From contig UZAN01039489.1 in NCBI GenBank assembly GCA_900618425.1, forward strand, positions 1 to 43,638: a stretch of DNA of 43,638 nt, given 5' to 3'. Source of the stretch: Echinostoma caproni. Taxonomy: Eukaryota > Platyhelminthes > Trematoda > Plagiorchiida > Echinostomatidae. Positions 24,488-32,942 of the stretch are shown piece by piece (the first letter of the stretch is position 1; every line of letters begins with the position of its first letter). The position numbers were made by a program, and so were the translations under genes. A model generated the notes under the pieces. That model searched no databases, was not told the origin of the DNA, and was given only the letters and a program-made list of their open reading frames with translations.

Positions 24488-24807
24488 ACATATATATGTC
24501 ATGTTTTTTGCGGTTACAAGCATCTAATCCACTTACAAAACATCGAATCATAGCATTAGTTCTTCATTGGACTAGCTTTAAAAGAACTGTCTAGCCAATG
24601 GTCACCCGGTGTTGCAAACAAGGTTACTGTGACGAAAATACACTTCCTGGGTACAAGTATATAAATGAACTGACTAAAGATTACCGGATGCGCATACCTG
24701 ACGAGCGGCAAGAACCGCAAAACCGGTCCTGCGCTTCCAGGGAAATTTTGTCCAGTCATTATCAAAGATATATATACATATTTGATAATAAGTAGTATTT
24801 GAATGAC

Positions 24808-24834
24808 TATATATATATATATATATATATATAT
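24808..24834. repeat. (AT)n microsatellite
   Basis: About 13 AT units, some 50 bases downstream of the S1-S2 exon donor on the minus strand. Confidence 0.95.
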
Positions 24835-24882
24835 GTCTAATCAATTTCTGACAACAACATGCAATATACGTATATCGCTTAC

Positions 24883-25094
24883 TACAATCGATCCGCTTTC
24901 AATAAACTCCAATCGGGGTCGAACGATTATCATGTCCAGCAAATATAATCCGTCAGAAATAACATTTCCAATATACCAATAGAATCGATATGGTTCAACA
25001 TCGTAGATGTCAAACGCTTCACGTAAAGGTATTGTGACATAGTTGTACAACACGGCCAGCGTTACACACAATAACCACAAGAGATAGAAAGCAC
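24883..25094 (-). CDS. CNG channel beta-type subunit, S1-S2 exon
   Basis: The 212-bp exon (two bases finishing a split codon, then 70 codons) has acceptor 'ttcttccctatcacag' before 25094 and donor 'gtaagc' after 24883. Residues 1-21 (AFYLLWLLCVTLAVLYNYV) are S1; relatives read FYLLWLF or MYVLWLF here. Residues 41-56 (IGNVISDGLYLLDMII) are S2 with the D-x-x-Y-x-x-D spacing of CNG channels. LEFIESGSIV at the end matches the L-Q-F-x-x-G-G-D-I stretch of vertebrate beta subunits. Upstream phase 1 joins the pre-S1 exon to give Q-Y-S-AFYLLWL. The ATG further upstream on the same frame lies in the intron and is not the start. Confidence 0.93.
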
Positions 25095-26456
25095 CTGTGA
25101 TAGGGAAGAAAAAGAGAGAATAGCAGTGGAAACAGACTGATATCAACTGGATGGATTTCGATGCACATTAAGTTTGTTGCCAGTTGAATACCAGGAAGTG
25201 CAAAGAAATATGTAGGTGAATTGCACTGTTCAATGAAAGAGCTCGGGTACATGTGCAATATGTTGCCGAAGATCGGTTGATCTGAATAGTAGTTGGAAGG
25301 TATATCACTGTCCTTCGAAATTGACATTGAGTGACTCTGTACAATCGATCAGATCCCTAAGACTTTCTTATCCGGTAAGCTCCAGGCTACGAAGAAGAAC
25401 TAAAAATTCCTATTTGCTTCATCGTGTTATCTATAGTAATGCAGTTCTTTACTCTCTTCTGAATGCGTACAAAATGACAAACACCTGTAATGAGAGGAGG
25501 GTGTTACATCCAATAAGGTGCTATCTTGGAACGTAAAGAAAGCGTAGATATAGCAGCAGAGAGAATTCGAATTTTCGACCTCGGGTTTTATCTTCCGGAA
25601 ACCTTCGATGTTTCACCCCGAATACCAGATTTAATTAGGGACCACAAACAGAATGATCACTCGATTAACCAGTTGTTCCGCCGTATTTCCTCTGATTGAA
25701 GCATTCAGTACCCCGAGTAGAATGCTGTTGGGGTGGTTGCACACGGTTCTACTTGGTCGGGAATTTGGCTGAAGTATTGTATGCAATGCACAAAATACGC
25801 GATCCTCATCCCGGCTCAATTGTTGGTAGCATTTGTCTATCACCACACCAATCGTCTGAATGTATATTTTAAAGCAGCCAGTCCGAAAAAATGTAAACAA
25901 CCAATTTGTTTTGCAATCGTGCACAGAATTAAGCAGATTGAACCAATCTTAACGCAACGAAATTTTACAACCAACGGTGCTCAGTATAGTCTGTCATTAC
26001 TGTCCAATTTACATCGCTTGGTGCACTAAGTTGAATGAACTGTTCTTGAAACGTCTAATTGTGAAATACTGGCTCAATTCTAGTTCGCTGTTTGTGGATT
26101 AAATGTAACTGATCCGCAAAAGCTGGAACCAGAAAACGATTTCTAATTGTTCAACAAAGTGATGATCATTTGTCAAGTCTTTTATCCGAGCCGTACTCTC
26201 GGATTCCGGACTCAGGTGTTTTTTTATCCTCTCTCCGTATTTTGTTCACGCACAATTTCTTTCTTCCCCTCTCGTGCATCTGTTCTCGCGTACATCAACA
26301 GAGTTTTTCGACAACAAATTTCCGGTGTGATTTCCTTTGATCTTCCATTTGCATCTATCCACCTGAATACTGGTATAAAAAATTTCCCCACTCTTGGATC
26401 TCCTTGTATGCATACTCCACTACTTGTTCTCGTCGAGCAACGCACTCAGGCCGCGC
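25095..26456. other. Channel intron, unassigned
   Basis: No exon accepted. Minus 25924-25631 and plus 25733-26029 overlap as long open frames on opposite strands. The minus one contains LLGVLNASIRGNTAEQLVN, which reads like protein but has no splice support or family match that I can name. Confidence 0.3.
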
Positions 26457-26775
26457 GGACAGGCGATTGTCCCAAATAATTCACGAACATCACCCTGCGT
26501 GGCTGAACACCCCAACGATTAGGTCACTCGCCAATGCCGTGGTTTCCCACCTAGCTGAAACAAATCACACTGTGGACATGATCGAGGCTTTCCGCCCCCT
26601 GTATAAAATTCGTGGGCGATTATCGAGGGAGACTAGCTGTCGGCTACTGGCCATAACAGAAGCGATAAACCATCGTCTGCCCAATGGCCCCCTGTGCCCA
26701 AAGACCATTTGTGCCAGCAGTGGAGCTTCCCCGGTTCACCCCATTGATCGAATGGATGGAAAAAGAGTTATGTGA
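26457..26775 (+). pseudogene. Coding-looking plus-strand segment, function unknown
   Basis: From a possible acceptor ('caacgcactcag', ending 26450) the frame reads RLSQIIHEHHPAWLN, then TIRSLANAVVSHLAE, FRPLYKIRGRLS and RLLAITEAINHRL. It is amphipathic, helix-rich and very unlike the random frames nearby. Its H-x-x-x-L...L-x-x-L...GRL pattern faintly recalls the Utp12-type C-terminal domain of WDR43-like ribosome-assembly proteins; this is a guess. Near 26700 the protein-like character moves to another frame (VELPRFTPLIEWMEKELCD, then stop), which suggests a frameshift or a second exon. It sits inside a channel intron on the opposite strand and ends about 40 bases before the CR1-like element, so a retrocopy is possible. 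No start codon, promoter or poly-A signal was identified. Confidence 0.35.
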
Positions 26776-26811
26776 CCAGGGTGATAACAATGAGTGATGA
26801 TGATTTTATAA

Positions 26812-27831
26812 AAAGTGTTATCTGCACGATTGAACCGGCTCAACTGCTTCAACAACTCCGGGGTCCTTCAAGGAGCTGTGCTATCCCCATACTTATTTGC
26901 CACTTATATTTGTGATATTCCCTGTGTTTCTCCCGCACGAATTTTGAAATATGCAGATGATGTCGTGTTGTGCCAACCCATTTCTTCTTACTCTGATCTA
27001 AGCTCTTTTACCGATAATCTTGATCAAATTCAGTCATTGTCCTCCTCATCGGGGCTAACCCTGAACCCCAGTAAATGTGTGGAGTGTTTATATAGTTTTG
27101 CTCGCTCTCCATATCCGACAGACCCCACAGTGATTAATAGCAAGCCTTTATCTAGGAAGAACTCTGTTGAATGTCTTGGTGTAACCATAGATAGCAATCT
27201 TCATTGATCAATCCACATCCACAACTGCATTGGTAAACTGCGACGCCTTTCATTTCAAATACGAAAGCTCAGGCAGTTTCGCGCATCTCAGTCAGTTATT
27301 TCTACTTTGGTTTATCAATGTGTTTTCCTCATCTTACTCTGCTGTTCCCCGGTTATTTTTCCTGGTTTAGTAAACAGGACTTCAAAGTCTTACGACGCGG
27401 TTTAACCATTATTAGTCGTGTCTCTTCTATTCCTGTAAATAAATTAGCTGTAAAGCTTTCAGAGTATCACGTAACTTCCTGTGTGAAATTTGCCGAGAGG
27501 ATCCTCACAGATCCAGACCACCCATTGTATGCAAAACTGACACTTTGTCATTCCCATCATTCAACACGCTCCCAATTTCGTCAAATTTCATCTCGAATTA
27601 ATGCATACTGCAATTCACCCATACCGTATCTTGCTCGTCTACTCACAAACAAAGAGCGAACAATGAGTGAACTTTGTCTTAACCTTGGATTGTGAATGTG
27701 TTCATGCCTGTGAAAACTTTTCTCCCCGTTGATTATGTACATTGTGACGGTTAGCGTGTATGCTTTTTAACTGAAATGTGAGCTCCAGTGCTTGCAAAAG
27801 TTATACACAATACAATACAATACAATACAAT
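26812..27831 (+). pseudogene. CR1-like non-LTR retrotransposon, 5'-truncated and broken
   Basis: The reverse transcriptase of a CR1/Jockey-group LINE copies its RNA at a nicked target. This copy starts inside the RT. SGVLQGAVLSPYLF (26855-26896) is the fingers/palm S-G-V-x-Q-G-x-x-L-S-P motif. LKYADDVVL (about 26945-26971) holds the catalytic A-D-D. SSGLTLNPSKC and ECLGVTID (ending about 27192) are the later palm and thumb motifs. A TGA at 27205-27207 interrupts the frame. The same frame goes on to about 27320, where a shift moves it to the next frame, which runs through LAVKLSEYH and PYLARLLTNKER to a stop at about 27695. It ends in five ACAAT units. Antisense to the channel gene, within its pre-S1/S1 intron. 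Missing: endonuclease, ORF1 and the first half of the RT. Confidence 0.9.
27807..27831 (+). repeat. (ACAAT)5 tail of the CR1-like element
   Basis: Five perfect ACAAT units at the 3' end of the LINE. Short tandem repeats instead of poly-A are typical of CR1-type 3' ends. The unit differs from the ACTTG tail of the CR1-like copies at the window edges. Confidence 0.9.
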
Positions 27832-28031
27832 CTGAAGCACAGAAAATTCCTTCTGATTATTGCCCCTTATCAGCTGTCACCTGCAGGATTTTATTTTATA
27901 CTCATCTAATTCGCCTTTCCGGCGTTATATTTAAAAACAAATCATATTAAGGAGATAAGAAATATAGCATTGGCATAAACCCTCGAGTCAATTTTGATTT
28001 GAGGTTTAAAAACATCAATAATTCAACTTAC

Positions 28032-28139
28032 TGTACTGAGAGAACGAGCTGGCAAAGATGACCTTCGGTCCAGGAATCCATGCAGGAATGGGACAAGAAA
28101 ATTCTATGGTTTCCAGAAACTCCTGACCAATTATTTCCG
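28032..28139 (-). CDS. CNG channel beta-type subunit, pre-S1 exon
   Basis: The 108-bp exon (two bases, 35 codons, one base) has a strong acceptor 'ctctgtttgcaactgtttcag' before 28139 and donor 'gtaagt' after 28032. Its residues include EFLETIEF, CPIPAWIPGPKVIF and ASSFSQY. In beta-type CNG channels the segment just before S1 is Pro/aromatic-rich and ends in S-[IL]-D-P-x-[ST]; here the equivalent is SSFSQYS. It is too short for an obvious open frame and was found from splice signals and phase. Its phase 1 at both ends fits the exons on either side (G-A-T-C-A-G-C before it, GT-GCT after). Confidence 0.85.
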
Positions 28140-29480
28140 CTGAAACAGTTGCAAACAGAGGCATATAACACCTGACGTGAATTTTCAACCTCACTTAATT
28201 AAATGAAAGTACAACAGACGGAAATTCGCTATTTGATTCCACTTTACACAGACAACTCGTCAAGACAATGCAAAGTGTCTATTGATTGCGGGGTGGGGGA
28301 GGGGGACGTAGGAAAATGCCCAACATGTGAATTTGGATAAATCCAAACCGTTTAAAGGGAGCATTTTCTGTCGCATTTCGTTCACCGTAACCAAAGCGTG
28401 GTCTGGCGCTTTTGCTTGATGAGAATCTTCCATGCGTGTTATGTCTGTGCAGACAAGAGCTTCTGGATATGAGTTATGAAATCTATACCGCTGTATATTT
28501 CATTGTTGCTTTGAAAAGTAATTTTTTATTGTTGCTTCAGCGACAGTTAAATGTCTCAATCGTATCTGAACAAACCAGTATATAGTGAAGAACGTCTCAG
28601 AGATTATGGGAACACTTGCAATAGTGGACTTCATTATCACTGTGAATGGAGAGACTGTAAAAGGATGTGAAGGTAGTCCGATATCATTCAGTCTTAATGA
28701 GTGACAACCTGCTGTAGGGAAACTCGGAATATTGAGTTTACAAAACTTCAAGCCCCCTTTTTAAGATTCTATGTGGTTGAAGTTGGTCTGCACCGGTGAC
28801 CACTCCCGTTAAAGTTGTAGATGCCCACTAACTGTACAGCATTTTCAAGGGTTTGAATGGATCGGGAAAAGGTCAATTTTACTGAAACAGCATTCGCTTG
28901 GTTGGAACTACCCGTAGATAAAAAGTAAAGCATTCAACTGGTTTGTATATAGGACAACGTGAACGAGTACGCAATATATATGGTTTGCTAGCAGATTACA
29001 ATGTACGGATCCGTGTAAACCCCAATGTTAAGTTCAAGAGCTATGTGTTCGAGTATCCAAATTCTCACCGGTAAGATTTTTATCTCTGAATAGGAGGTGA
29101 ATAATGACCGTTGAATCTTGGTTTTTTTCAACTGAATAATTGCATGTATAAAACATGTGCTAGACGGAACAAATCTTCGACCTAATCAGCGTTTTGTATA
29201 TGCATTCTAGGGAAAACAGTTTTTTTTTCCAAGATTACTTTATTGCCTCACTTAACGTTTTTACGCCTAATCATCACGCCGTTGGCATGCAATATTATAT
29301 GTTACGTGCAGTATCACAAAACAGTCATTTAACTAGTAAATTTCTGATTAAAAAAACGGAAATCAATAAACCGCAATAATATTTCGTATACTACTTGATG
29401 TGTCCTGTATACATTTTTGTTCGCCAAGGAAATTATGCAATACATGGGATTACATCAGTACAATGCGTGGGTGGGCATAC
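28140..29480. other. Channel intron (1.3 kb)
   Basis: No feature of its own. A G-rich run at 28289-28306 ('ggggtgggggaggggg') has weak quadruplex potential. Confidence 0.5.
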
Positions 29481-29735
29481 GCTGATCTTCTTGCTCTTCC
29501 GGTTTTGGTGACGGTTCTTTCATCACACTGGTATCTTCCACGCGAATGATTGGTTTGTCAGACAATGTGATAAAATGTTTCCGATGTGGTGCCAAACAGG
29601 CCGTACAAAACGGCTGCCGTAGAACTAATCTACGGTTTGGATAACGACGCCACCATGGCGGTCGAGCCTCCTCGGTTCCGGTGCCAGCCACATCGATACG
29701 CAACTCGTTCGCCTCGGTTTTTGATAGTTCTGTTT
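29481..29735 (-). CDS. CNG channel beta-type subunit, N-terminal linker exon
   Basis: The 255-bp exon (two bases, 84 codons, one base) has acceptor 'aacaaatcacag' before 29735 and donor 'gtatgc' after 29481. It continues the acidic tract of the previous exon (EEEDDE-E-TELSK). It then has a basic stretch (PPWWRRYPNRRLVLRQ), a C-x-x-C-x-x-x-x-R-K cluster (CTACLAPHRKH), and a charged Pro-rich end (KEPSPKPEEQEDQ). Vertebrate beta subunits have a comparable cysteine/basic patch between the acidic tract and S1, which is the main reason for placing it here; the sequence itself is poorly conserved. It is cytosolic by position. The acceptor's pyrimidine tract is weak, so the 5' border is less certain than the frame. 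Confidence 0.75.
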
Positions 29736-31165
29736 CTGTGATTTGTTTGTGTGAATGAGAGAAAGGTGTGGGGTGGAAGTAAGTAGCGAGAACAATTTAA
29801 GACAACTTGGAAAATACAACTGGGGTACAAATCAAAGAATTCTTCAAACGCTGGTTTGGGACATCTTTAAAATCTTTCTGATTTACTTATTGTTTTGTTA
29901 TAAAAAAATTGTTCATATATATATATCCATTTACATGAATAACTTACCGTGCAATGAAGGCATTGGATTAAAAAAACCTCTGTACGTGAATCGTTAAATG
30001 AGCATGGGAGAATCTGTTACTGTGTGAATCTAACGGCTAACCTCTGAAAATTGTTTTTAATATCATTTAACCAATAATGCAACCTACAAATTATATTCCT
30101 CGGCTTCAATATGGAGGAAGACAGTTCAAGCTGCGCATTTGAAATTTCACAATTAGTCATTTGGTCTCTTCAGTCGCTGATGTAAATCAGACTAGCGTGT
30201 ATATATGCATTTAACGTATATAATTATATTACAATAAAATTATGACCTAACTTCACAATTTATACCTGCAAAAAGAGAAGACAGTTAAGAAAACAGTTTG
30301 TATTTAGTGAAGTTGTCTAGTTCAGCACACTATACCCCGGAGATATTCCAAAGGGATAAGAAGGCGGCTTTTAACCACGGCCGAGGCGATTGCAATCCGA
30401 ATTTTCAATCCAGAATTATGTAAGCAGAAAAGCTAATCCAGACACTGTTGTTGCCCTGTCCTGGACAGCGGATGGATTGTGCATAAAACGGAGCATCAAC
30501 CCCCCCCCCGTCCTCGTCCCTCTTTCCTCGCCTATAGTATCACCATTCTCAATCTTAAGAACTAATTTTCTTGTTTTTGTCTCTAATGTCCCTTCCTGAT
30601 TACATCACTTGCTATGCGTGACCTATAGTTTTTGCCGTATATTACGTAACTTCATCCCGCTCTCTCGTCTTAGCTCACAACCTTCGTTTTATCTGCTCAT
30701 CTCTCGAACGTTTGTCCATTTGATCTTTGTGTTCTCACCCCCACCCACGACTATCATTAGCTTTGTCATATTCTTTTGATCTGTTTGCTCGCCTCTATCA
30801 TCGTTACTAACTGAGCTCTCTAATCGGCCAATCAGACATCTGTATTGTGATCACCTTATATATGTAAACGCCTGAAGCGATAGATCGAAAAGAAATTTCT
30901 TCGCGAATACCGTTTTCTACATTGTCCGTGGGACTATTTTACGATTACAAAAAATATCGTCTATTTAGGGAGTCGTGTTTGGATTATCTGAATCCATTGA
31001 TCACAGACACCAGACACTGGAAGATCGTTAGTTCCCCATTGGTTAATTGCCCTTAAATGGGATGAAAATCTCAGCGGCAGGCGATAAAGGATACCAGATT
31101 GGATGACTTCGAATCAAAACCCATTGTTGTAATCAAAACACGGATTGCAATTGAAAATACTTACG
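29736..31165. other. Channel intron (first part), nothing firm
   Basis: Contains a C run at 30501-30509 and a T/C-rich block at 30510-30830. I see no exon. Confidence 0.4.
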
Positions 31166-31169
31166 ATTT

Positions 31170-31370
31170 CAATGGCTTGAGAAATAATTAATCGAGAACG
31201 TGTTCATCCACAATCTGTGTTCTCAACACTAGATTGTTATTTCGTCCTATTCGGAACTTATCAACAGTGAGGTAATTTTTATGTCACTTCCCGGGTTCGA
31301 ACCGTAAACCACCTGATGCCTGTGAATGATTGAATTGGTTAGTACAAACCTGATACGCTACATAGATTGA
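31170..31370 (-). mobile_element. tRNA-like SINE with hammerhead (variant copy)
   Basis: On the minus strand a B box ('cggttcgaaccc', 31304-31293) is followed by 'gggaagtgac', a short spacer and a hammerhead core. The spacing from B box to core is like that in the family A copies. The 3' flank does not match family A or B, so it is a third subfamily or more diverged. Ends are approximate. It lies in the first channel intron of the window, in the same orientation as the channel gene. Confidence 0.65.
31223..31271 (-). ncRNA. Hammerhead ribozyme remnant with altered stem III pair
   Basis: Minus-strand order: stem I CACTG (31269-31265), core TTGATAA (31264-31258), stem II GTTC/GGAC with loop CGAATA, intact GAA, stem III AT/AT with loop AACA, scissile C, then TAGTG (stem I, with one G-U pair). 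The 15.2-16.2 pair is U-A here but C-G in the 6.5-kb and 11.4-kb copies, a compensatory change that keeps the short stem. Core bases C3 (T) and G8 (A) are changed, so this copy should not cleave efficiently. Confidence 0.7.
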
Positions 31371-31479
31371 ACCGGTTGCACCAGATGTTGACCATCAAAT
31401 TTAAAGAATCATGATTGAAAATGCTACCGAGCGGTTGCTTTTCAGGTTCGCTAGATATTTTGGCACAACTGGATCGATT

Positions 31480-31705
31480 AACCGTCCAAAGAGAGATAAG
31501 AAATGTAACAACGTATCACCGCTTTTACATACAATGGAAGTGTTTGTGATAACTGACAAAGGGCATTGGACAGCCGCTTCGTCCTGTTTGGGACTCGTCA
31601 GCAAATTGTACTTTTTGTGTCCCTGTCAGGACTCGAACCTCGAACGTTCGGGTTGGGACTTCAAACCTTAACCCCTGGGCTACACGGTTGAAGGTCATCA
31701 CCTTG
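31480..31705 (-). mobile_element. tRNA-derived SINE with hammerhead (family A, copy 2)
   Basis: On the minus strand the head has a good box A (TAGCCCAGGGG within 'gtgtagcccaggggttaagg') and a perfect B box (GGTTCGAGTCC). Then come 'tgacagggacacaaaaa', the hammerhead, and the body 'tttgtcagttatcacaaaca'. This is the best preserved tRNA head of the set. It matches 6395-6630 block by block. The plus-strand frame here is a shadow. Confidence 0.85.
31563..31607 (-). ncRNA. Hammerhead ribozyme, best-preserved core
   Basis: Minus-strand order: core CTGACGA (31601-31595), stem II GTCC/GGAC with loop CAAACA, intact GAA, stem III GC/GT with loop GGCT, scissile C at 31569 after GU, stem I 3' strand CAATGC (31568-31563). 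All invariant core bases are present; only 15.1 is G rather than A (a G-U pair). The 5' stem I strand has drifted (ATTTG where GCATTG would pair perfectly), so this copy may be weakened by stem I rather than the core. Confidence 0.8.
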
Positions 31706-32104
31706 TGCGAAGGGCTCAATCAATTTTAGAAGAGCAAGCTCGGATTGACCCAGTACCGGTCTTACAAGGAGTGAAACTCACACCTAAGAACAATAGGAGG
31801 GTCTGGTACCTCTTGAATAAGCTAATTCAAACTCGCTACTCCAAAATATCACTGCTTTGTTTAGTACTTCAGATACTGAAATTTTAGACATGATAAAAAT
31901 TTATACATTCTCAATTTGAACAAATTAATGTTGGGTGAAGGAAGAAAGTATGATGATTAGGAATTTCAAATATTGTACACTCTCTGAGGATGAAGGAATT
32001 ACAGTCAGCAGTTTTAGAGCCCCAACTTGAATGGATGAACCAAGAGGTGAATGTTGAACGACAAAGTGAACAGTAAACGGCATTAATGATCCATGTGTTT
32101 CCTT

Positions 32105-32290
32105 GTTTGGTTCGTTGTGTAACTTAAGGGTCCCGTTTTTGACTCTCAACCTGAAAGTTCGGGGGTTCAACTCTCGACTGAGAAAGAAAGCGGACGCATC
32201 GTTGACGAGTCTCCAATAGACATGAGAGGACCTCATGAATTGGGAAAACGAGTAGCTGCATGCGAGACATGGTTCACTGAATTCACCTTA
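32105..32290 (+). mobile_element. tRNA-like SINE, decayed hammerhead (family A-like, copy 3)
   Basis: Plus strand: 'gtgtaacttaagggtc' (worn box A), 'gggggttcaactctcgactg' (B box), 'gagaaagaaagcg', then a TTGACGA core at 32202-32208 with a GTCT/AGAC stem II around 'ccaat'. The GAA strand and the cleavage triplet are not recognisable. The order is the same as in the other copies, so it is an older relative. Confidence 0.55.
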
Positions 32291-32799
32291 AACGGGAACG
32301 GTGCAGGTGAAGTCGGAGAGCGATCGTGGTGTGTACGTTTGTAACACTCAAAGTGGACACTATCCGCTGATTCGATATGAAGCGATTCAGCAAGACATCA
32401 ACCCTTGAGACAGAAGTGCGCGAGACGGAGCGAAAGGGATAAATTATAATGCATGACAATGGATGGTATCCAAAAACCATTGACAACTAATTAGTTTGGC
32501 GTAATTTTCTTTGCTCTCCATTGAATCCCAAAGTCAAACGAGTCTTTCAACTGTAAATTTTCTTTGTATTGAAAGACCAATCATAGTTTGTTACACAAAC
32601 CCTAGTTTTTTATTCGACTATAGTGAATAAATCGCGTGGCGAATTTAACCGCCTGATCACTACTGACCAAACATCTCAGGGTATCTAGGTATCGTTTCCG
32701 ATCAAATGACCCCAGGGAACCTATGGTTTTAGTGACCCAGGAATAAAAAAAATCTTTTCGGAAAAAACGAATATTTTTCATTTCCCAATCTCTGCTTAC

Positions 32800-32942
32800 C
32801 TTCATCGTCTTCCTCCTCGGAACTAGCCTCTTTTGGTTTCAAGATGGTTTGTAAGCGAATCGTCTCTGTACGGTTCGCAAATTTGGTACGCAATTCTTTC
32901 AGACGCTCTGCAATCGATGCACTAATGGTGGAATCCGACCGT
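32800..32942 (-). CDS. CNG channel beta-type subunit, N-terminal helix exon
   Basis: The 143-bp exon (one base, 47 codons, one base) has acceptor 'tcttttttatcag' before 32942 and donor 'gtaagc' after 32800. Residues include TISASIAERLKELRTKFANR, then TETIRLQTI and an acidic tail EASSEEEDDE. Vertebrate CNGB1/CNGB3 have the same helix (R-L-x-x-L-V-x-x-F-K-x-R-T-E) followed by D-P-D-V-x-S-D-E-E. This identifies the gene as beta type independently of the pore. The preceding exon must end two bases into a codon; I could not find it above 32942. The ATG further upstream in this frame is intronic. Confidence 0.9.

Larger units (their letters stand above)
11651..32942 (-). other. Gene span: CNG channel, beta-type subunit (partial)
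   Basis: This records the gene as a whole; the exons are listed separately. CNG beta subunits join alpha subunits in tetrameric, cGMP/cAMP-opened cation channels of the plasma membrane, in sensory or neuronal cells in animals. Seven minus-strand exons were assembled from gt-ag borders, and adjacent ones keep phase: 1/1, 1/1, 1/1, 0/0, 0/0. They cover the N-terminal helix, linker, pre-S1, S1-S2, S2-S3, S3-S4 and pore-S6. Beta type is inferred from IGSLP in the filter (alpha subunits have an acidic residue after IG), GQ after S6 (alpha: GN), and the RLKEL/acidic-tract N-terminus shared with vertebrate CNGB1/CNGB3. Missing are the start codon, the S4-S5 exon, and everything after S6. Introns are 1.2-7.3 kb and hold a CR1 element, a PLE fragment and SINEs. 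Confidence 0.85.
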
